DNA from: Lachnospiraceae bacterium | GTDB taxonomy: Bacteria > Bacillota_A > Clostridia > Lachnospirales > Lachnospiraceae | Direction: 5' to 3' | NCBI GenBank assembly: GCA_017522685.1 | Contig: JAFWYN010000018.1 | Coordinates: 62,001 to 126,000, forward strand | Length of the DNA stretch: 64,000 nucleotides | In this document: one piece after another, positions 60,316-64,000 of the stretch | Numbering within the stretch: position 1 is the first letter of the stretch | Layout of the letters: each line of letters begins with the position of its first letter | Program-made: the position numbers and the translations under genes | Notes under the pieces: model-generated | Databases searched by the model: none | Told to the model about the DNA's origin: nothing | The model's input: only the letters and a program-made list of their open reading frames with translations

Positions 60316-60344
60316 TTGATGAAAATCGCCTTTTCATCTAAATA
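60316..60344 (+). promoter_or_regulatory. Promoter with XRE operator dyad in its spacer
   Basis: TTGATG (60316-60321), 17-base spacer, TAAATA (60339-60344). A perfect dyad, GATGAAAA and TTTTCATC around five bases (60318-60338), covers the spacer and the end of the -35. It lies 30 bases before the XRE regulator start and between divergent genes. Confidence 0.7.
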
Positions 60345-60373
60345 CATCATACTATACCAGAGAGGAATTTTCC

Positions 60374-60859
60374 ATGAGTAAAAAAGCTACGAAAGCAGCC
60401 GATAATATGTACTATCTTGCACGTTGCGAGGCCGCAGAGTGCAATTCCGATTTTTCCAGCCGTGAGAAAGCCGCTGAAATCGTAGGAATTGACCGCACCA
60501 GGCTGGCACGTATTGAATTAGATACCATAGCGCCCTATCCCGAGGAAGTAAAAGCCATGGCAGAAGCCTACAACACTCCCGAACTTTGCAATTCTTACTG
60601 CGCTCGAGAATGTCCTATAGGAAAGGATAATATCACTGAGGTTACTATAGATGATTTTGACCGTCTGGCATTAAAGGTTTTAGGTTCCTTGAAAGATATT
60701 GATTCCTTGAGGGCCTCCCTGATTTCCATATCGGAGGATGGTTACATTGATGAATCCGAACAGCCTGCTTTTCAGGAAATTCTGGATTCCTTGGAGAAAA
60801 TCAGTACCAATGCCAAAGCGTTACAGCTCTGGGCCATGAAAAATATACGTTTGAAATAA
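60374..60859 (+). CDS. XRE-type HTH transcriptional regulator
   Basis: This 161-residue protein has a helix-turn-helix (about 25-65) with FSSREKAAEIVGIDRTRLARIELDTIAPYPEEVKAMAEAY. A cysteine-bearing segment LCNSYCARECPIGKDNI and a helical C-terminal region (about 95-155) follow. The dyad in its own promoter suggests autorepression. The YdjI-like gene is divergent, so it may be controlled by the same dyad. Confidence 0.88.
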   Translation: MSKKATKAADNMYYLARCEAAECNSDFSSREKAAEIVGIDRTRLARIELDTIAPYPEEVKAMAEAYNTPELCNSYCARECPIGKDNITEVTIDDFDRLALKVLGSLKDIDSLRASLISISEDGYIDESEQPAFQEILDSLEKISTNAKALQLWAMKNIRLK

Positions 60860-60919
60860 CAAGAACATATTTCCCAACCCGTAATATAATAAAGCATCGA
60901 GACAATTTGGAGGACTCTT

Positions 60920-61936
60920 ATGAAAAAGCATTTTCGCTTATGCTTCACCTACTCCCTGATGCTTATATTACTGGTTGGGACTTTTTGTAGTTGCGGCAAA
61001 AAGAATAATTCTACTACCGATTCCCTGACTTCCGTCACTTTGAACGAAGTGGCACATTCTATTTTCTACGCACCCATGTATGTGGCTATAGAAGAAGGCT
61101 ATTTTGCCGAGGAAGGCATCGACCTGACTCTTGTAACAGGCTTCGGTGCAGACAAAACCATGACCGCAGTACTTACAGGCGAGGCCGAAATCGGGTTCAT
61201 GGGAAGTGAAGGAACCATCTATACTTATGCAGGCGGTACAAAGGACTATGTGGTAAACTTTGCCCAACTGACACAGCGTGCGGGCAATTTTCTGGTTTCC
61301 AGAGAACCCATAGAGAATTTCACATGGGATATGCTGAAGGACAAAACCGTACTGGGTGGCAGAGCCGGCGGTATGCCTCAGATGGTATTTGAATATATCC
61401 TGAACAAAAATGGTATCGACCCTGTTAATGACTTAATGATTGACCAAAGCATCGATTTCGGTTCCACAGCCGCTGCGTTTTCCGGCGGCGATGCTGATTT
61501 CACGGTAGAATTTGAACCCCATGCCACCGCTTTGGAAGAAAAAGGCGACGGTTATGTGGTAGCTTCCCTGGGCGAAGCATCCGGCTATGTTCCTTATACC
61601 GCCTTTTGTGCAAAGCAAAGCTATATTGCGGAACATCCTGAAATCATCCAGGCATTTACCAACGCCCTGCAAAAAGGTATGGACTATGTAAACAGCCATA
61701 CTCCGGAAGAAATTGCCAAGGTAATCGCCCCACAATTTGCTGAAACCGAATTCGATACTCTTACCACCATTATTGCCCGTTATCACGACCAGGATACCTG
61801 GAAGGAAAACCTGATTTTCGAAGAGGATGCCTTTGAACTTCTTCAAAACATCCTGGAGGATTCCGGCGTCTTGGAGAAAAAAGTTCCTTATGAAGATTTA
61901 GTAACAACCGAATTTGCAAAAAAAGCAAAACCCTAA
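60920..61936 (+). CDS. ABC transporter solute-binding lipoprotein (NMT1/SsuA-like)
   Basis: This 338-residue lipoprotein (lipid-attached Cys near 23) has an SsuA/NMT1 fold: LNEVAHSIFYAPMYVAIEEGYFAEEGIDLTLVTG, MTAVLTGEAEIGFMGSEG, KTVLGGRAGGMPQMVFEYIL and a C-terminal helix region. Members bind nitrate, taurine, thiamine precursors or similar molecules. No permease or ATPase gene lies downstream, so it is an orphan. ATG 60920 follows GGAGG. It lies 60 bases after the XRE gene in the same direction. Confidence 0.88.
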   Translation: MKKHFRLCFTYSLMLILLVGTFCSCGKKNNSTTDSLTSVTLNEVAHSIFYAPMYVAIEEGYFAEEGIDLTLVTGFGADKTMTAVLTGEAEIGFMGSEGTIYTYAGGTKDYVVNFAQLTQRAGNFLVSREPIENFTWDMLKDKTVLGGRAGGMPQMVFEYILNKNGIDPVNDLMIDQSIDFGSTAAAFSGGDADFTVEFEPHATALEEKGDGYVVASLGEASGYVPYTAFCAKQSYIAEHPEIIQAFTNALQKGMDYVNSHTPEEIAKVIAPQFAETEFDTLTTIIARYHDQDTWKENLIFEEDAFELLQNILEDSGVLEKKVPYEDLVTTEFAKKAKP

Positions 61937-61945
61937 CCATAAAAA

Positions 61946-61967
61946 GGGAGACTCTTTCGAGTCTCCC
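61946..61967. terminator. Bidirectional terminator
   Basis: GGGAGACTC and GAGTCTCCC form a stem around TTTC, with A-rich and T-rich flanks. It ends the solute-binding gene on the plus strand and the DUF1836 gene on the minus strand. Confidence 0.9.
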
Positions 61968-62614
61968 TATTTCTCTTCTTCACTATTCTTCTTTTCTGCT
62001 TTCGTGCTTGCTTTAGTGGGTATTTTCTCCTTCATATCGTCTATCAGCTTCTCTATGATAAGCTTTTTAATATATACATCATAGCTCAACAGACAGATAA
62101 AGGAAAACTGATGTAAGAACTCCGCTTCTTTTTCCGGAATCCCTTCAAAAGTAGCCTGGGCAATCTCATACTTCTCCAGCATATCCTTTTTCAGCACTTC
62201 AATTTCTGCTGCTTCCATACTGAAGACTTCTTCATAAATTTCTTTCAGACCAAAATTCTTATCCTTGTTGAAATACTTTTCCGTGAGAGGTTGCAGCAAA
62301 GTCTGTATATCACTAATAGACAGAATGCTCTTAAAATAATAAATAAAAATCAACACCAGCACATGCTCTTTGGAATACTTTTTCTTAATGGGTGGCGGCA
62401 GCAAATCATTCTTGGCATAATTATTAATCATGGTCTTGGTCAGTATTTTATCCTCTTGAGGATACCTGGTAACTGACCGTAGCTTCTTATCCATCAGCGT
62501 GGTCACCTGATCCATGTACAAATCAATATTGGGTATTTCATCCAACTTTATATATTCTAATTTATCCAGACTATCTGTTATACTTTTTAACAAATCCTTT
62601 GTATCCAGTTTCAA
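61967..62614 (-). CDS. DUF1836 protein (MerR-like DNA-binding fold)
   Basis: This 215-residue protein has the DUF1836 core (about 50-150): LTKTMINNYAKNDLLPPPIKKKYSKEHVLVLIFIYYFKSILSISDIQTLL. This looks like a MerR-type winged helix with the YAK/LLP turn. The rest is helical, ending in a Lys/Glu-rich tail. Family members are regulators often found near sporulation or stress genes. Its promoter carries a dyad in the spacer, so self-control is likely. Confidence 0.85.
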   Translation of the reverse strand: MKLDTKDLLKSITDSLDKLEYIKLDEIPNIDLYMDQVTTLMDKKLRSVTRYPQEDKILTKTMINNYAKNDLLPPPIKKKYSKEHVLVLIFIYYFKSILSISDIQTLLQPLTEKYFNKDKNFGLKEIYEEVFSMEAAEIEVLKKDMLEKYEIAQATFEGIPEKEAEFLHQFSFICLLSYDVYIKKLIIEKLIDDMKEKIPTKASTKAEKKNSEEEK

Positions 62615-62658
62615 CTTTTCGTCCCCTTCCGCATTTATGAAATTATCACTTCCTCTTT

Positions 62659-62687
62659 ATTATATAGTATTCAATACTACATGGCAA
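62659..62687 (-). promoter_or_regulatory. Promoter of DUF1836 gene with dyad in spacer
   Basis: Minus strand TTGCCA (62682-62687), 17-base spacer, TATAAT (62659-62664). A perfect palindrome TAGTATT and AATACTA around one base (62665-62679) lies wholly in the spacer. Confidence 0.75.
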
Positions 62688-62710
62688 CCATTTATTTTTA
62701 TAATTCTCTC

Positions 62711-62739
62711 TTTACTTTATTACTTTAGTATGTTAAAAT
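62711..62739 (+). promoter_or_regulatory. Possible promoter of the YerC-like gene
   Basis: Plus strand TTTACT (62711-62716), 17-base spacer, TAAAAT (62734-62739). It leaves a leader of about 90 bases with a small inverted repeat (ATAC/GTAT). Confidence 0.5.
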
Positions 62740-62836
62740 TGTAATATCGTAATGTGTTCCATTCACAATACAAATGTATGCAGGAATGAAATGCCGCAGC
62801 TTAACAGATTGAATTGTGGCAGAATGAGAGGGTACT

Positions 62837-63127
62837 ATGAACAAAAAGATTAAAACAGATGCTGTAGATCGCCTTTTTGATGCGATTTTAAGCTTAGAAA
62901 ACAAAGAAGAATGTTACAGCTTCTTCGAAGACCTTTGTACGGTCAATGAATTATTATCATTATCACAGCGTTTTGAAGTGGCAGCCATGCTGAAGAACCG
63001 CAATACCTACCTCGAAATCGCTGAAAAGACCGGAGCTTCTACCGCCACCATCAGCCGTGTTAACCGTTCGCTTAACTATGGTAATGACGGATATGATTTG
63101 GTCTTTGCCAGAATTGATAACAAATAA
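62837..63127 (+). CDS. YerC/YecD family TrpR-related protein
   Basis: This 96-residue protein matches the YerC family: LFDAILSLENKEECYSFFEDLCTVNELLSLSQRFEVAAML, then a TrpR-like helix-turn-helix YLEIAEKTGASTATISRVNRSLNYGNDGY. The family resembles the Trp repressor in fold but its ligand is unknown. It is a single gene with its own promoter and a bidirectional terminator behind it. Confidence 0.92.
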   Translation: MNKKIKTDAVDRLFDAILSLENKEECYSFFEDLCTVNELLSLSQRFEVAAMLKNRNTYLEIAEKTGASTATISRVNRSLNYGNDGYDLVFARIDNK

Positions 63128-63140
63128 CTTTCATAAATCA

Positions 63141-63170
63141 AAAAATGTCGCCCAAAGGGCGACATTTTTT
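63141..63170. terminator. Bidirectional terminator
   Basis: AAAAATGTCGCCC and GGGCGACATTTTTTT form a strong stem with a two-base AA loop. It separates the YerC-like gene from the LytM-like gene on the other strand. Confidence 0.92.
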
Positions 63171-63916
63171 TAGCCGTCTATTTCCATAATATCCATGGGA
63201 TTCATTAAGACTCCGTCCATCTGAATCTGATATTCCAGCTTCAAGCTGGATCTGTCTACCACAAAAATCGTAGCCCCCTGCAACAGGCTTTCATCCTGCT
63301 TCACTTTCGGTTCCTCCGAATTAATGTAGCTTGTCACATATCCGTTTTCATGGTCGATGGTTACTTTGTACCCCACCTCCGGTATCTGTATTATTTCCGT
63401 TACGATTCCGCTTGCGGTTGCTACCACCAGCGCGCCCTCACTTGCCTGGAAAATACATTTTGGATCTGCATCCGTAATTTCTTCAATGGTTGCAGCACCC
63501 GTTATCGGTAACAGGGAAGGATAATACAGCTTTTCAAAGCGCTCCGTTAAGGCATCCAATTCTCCGCCTTTTAACTGCACGGTGGTACTTAAGATTTCTT
63601 TTTCCTGCACTAATTTCTGTATTTCACTTTCCAAGAGTTTGGCATCTTCCTCAGCCTTCGCCTTCTGTACATTCAGCTGTGCTTCCAGATTCTCTGCCAC
63701 CACCTTGTATTCCTCAATTCTTTTGTTAGTAGCTTCCTTTATCTGGTCCTGATACAACAAATACCCAAGACCTGCACCTATCACCACACAAATCGTCACT
63801 ACAATCAACCATAACAACCAGGGGCGTATCTGGAACTGATTGACCTTTGCATCTGCCGCATTGGAAGTCACGATAAACACATGATTCTTTTTTTGTTTTT
63901 GTTTATTTGGTTCCAT
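63170..63916 (-). CDS. Degenerate LytM (M23) membrane protein with coiled coil
   Basis: This 248-residue protein has an N-terminal membrane segment (about 33-54, LLWLIVVTICVVIGAGLGYLL) and a coiled coil (about 55-125). A C-terminal domain resembles the M23 peptidase fold but has lost its zinc ligands: GYKVTIDHENGYVTSYINSEEPK keeps the beta-strand that usually ends YAHL, and LEYQIQMDGVLMNPMDIMEI replaces HLHFEVRxxGxPxNP. It should be a catalytically inactive scaffold, comparable to SpoIIQ or EnvC-type activators. It ends the window on the minus strand. Confidence 0.78.
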   Translation of the reverse strand: MEPNKQKQKKNHVFIVTSNAADAKVNQFQIRPWLLWLIVVTICVVIGAGLGYLLYQDQIKEATNKRIEEYKVVAENLEAQLNVQKAKAEEDAKLLESEIQKLVQEKEILSTTVQLKGGELDALTERFEKLYYPSLLPITGAATIEEITDADPKCIFQASEGALVVATASGIVTEIIQIPEVGYKVTIDHENGYVTSYINSEEPKVKQDESLLQGATIFVVDRSSLKLEYQIQMDGVLMNPMDIMEIDG

Positions 63917-64000
63917 AACAGAAATCTCCTACAAAATTTTTATCATTTTATCATAGGTACTTCCATTACTCAACCAATTTTATTGTTTTCTTATATTTTT

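Overview
The window looks like ordinary chromosome from a Gram-positive, low-to-mid GC Clostridia bacterium, most likely Lachnospiraceae. The basis is gene content: HemZ, Clostridia-type HisS/AspS, DUF1836 and DUF4261 proteins, a YczE-type membrane protein, a glycine riboswitch on an AGCS symporter, AGGAGG-type ribosome binding sites and TTGACA/TATAAT promoters. Nearly all genes lie on the minus strand. Plus-strand genes are the tRNA-Glu, a MerR-SDR fusion regulator, an XRE-type regulator, a solute-binding lipoprotein and a YerC-like protein. I see no prophage, insertion sequence, CRISPR array or rRNA operon.

Layout. 1-7.1 kb: a partial membrane protein at the edge, a P-loop kinase fused to dihydrofolate reductase, a riboswitch-controlled AGCS symporter, a Cthe_2159-like lipoprotein, an HD-GYP protein and a tRNA-dihydrouridine synthase. 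7.2-16 kb: tRNA-Glu(CTC), a cyclase-family hydrolase with a GH1 beta-glucosidase, a CapA-like lipoprotein, a glycosyltransferase, a stand-alone MreB-like fragment, an EAL protein with a degenerate GGDEF, a membrane protein and a flavodoxin-fold reductase. 16-18.7 kb: a decayed stretch with a shortened DUF1062 protein, an HD-domain remnant, a frameshifted nucleotidyltransferase, a PPOX protein and a 60-bp direct repeat. 18.7-28 kb: a heterodimeric ABC exporter with an Sfp-type phosphopantetheinyl transferase, aspS-hisS and an unusual ABC-class ATPase. 28-31 kb: a 17-codon micro-ORF with its own promoter, then two convergent fusion regulators (MerR-SDR and AraC-GNAT).

31-46 kb: hemZ, DUF4261, an apt-relA-MBL operon in which relA has an in-frame amber codon, a kinase/PP2C-like pair, and the conserved pyrH-frr-uppS-cdsA-dxr-rseP cluster. 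46-60 kb: a YdjG-like zinc-ribbon membrane protein, a FAD-Rieske oxidoreductase, a YtrA-type GntR/ABC operon, an acyltransferase, a TrmA/RlmD-type RNA methyltransferase, pcrA, and YdjH-like/SPFH YdjI-like proteins. 60-64 kb: XRE regulator, solute-binding lipoprotein, DUF1836 regulator, YerC-like protein and a degenerate LytM protein.

The least explained structure is a pair of intergenic arrays of dyad repeats (22749-23002 and 33305-33537). Each holds four hairpin-forming units of fixed span: 38-39 nt in the first, exactly 42 nt in the second. Their arms differ but are related, and the changes are mostly matched on the two arms. Each array follows a terminator and precedes a minus-strand gene. 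Several regulators here (MerR-SDR, DUF1836, XRE, GntR, AraC-GNAT) have dyads placed in or beside their own promoters, which suggests autoregulation.
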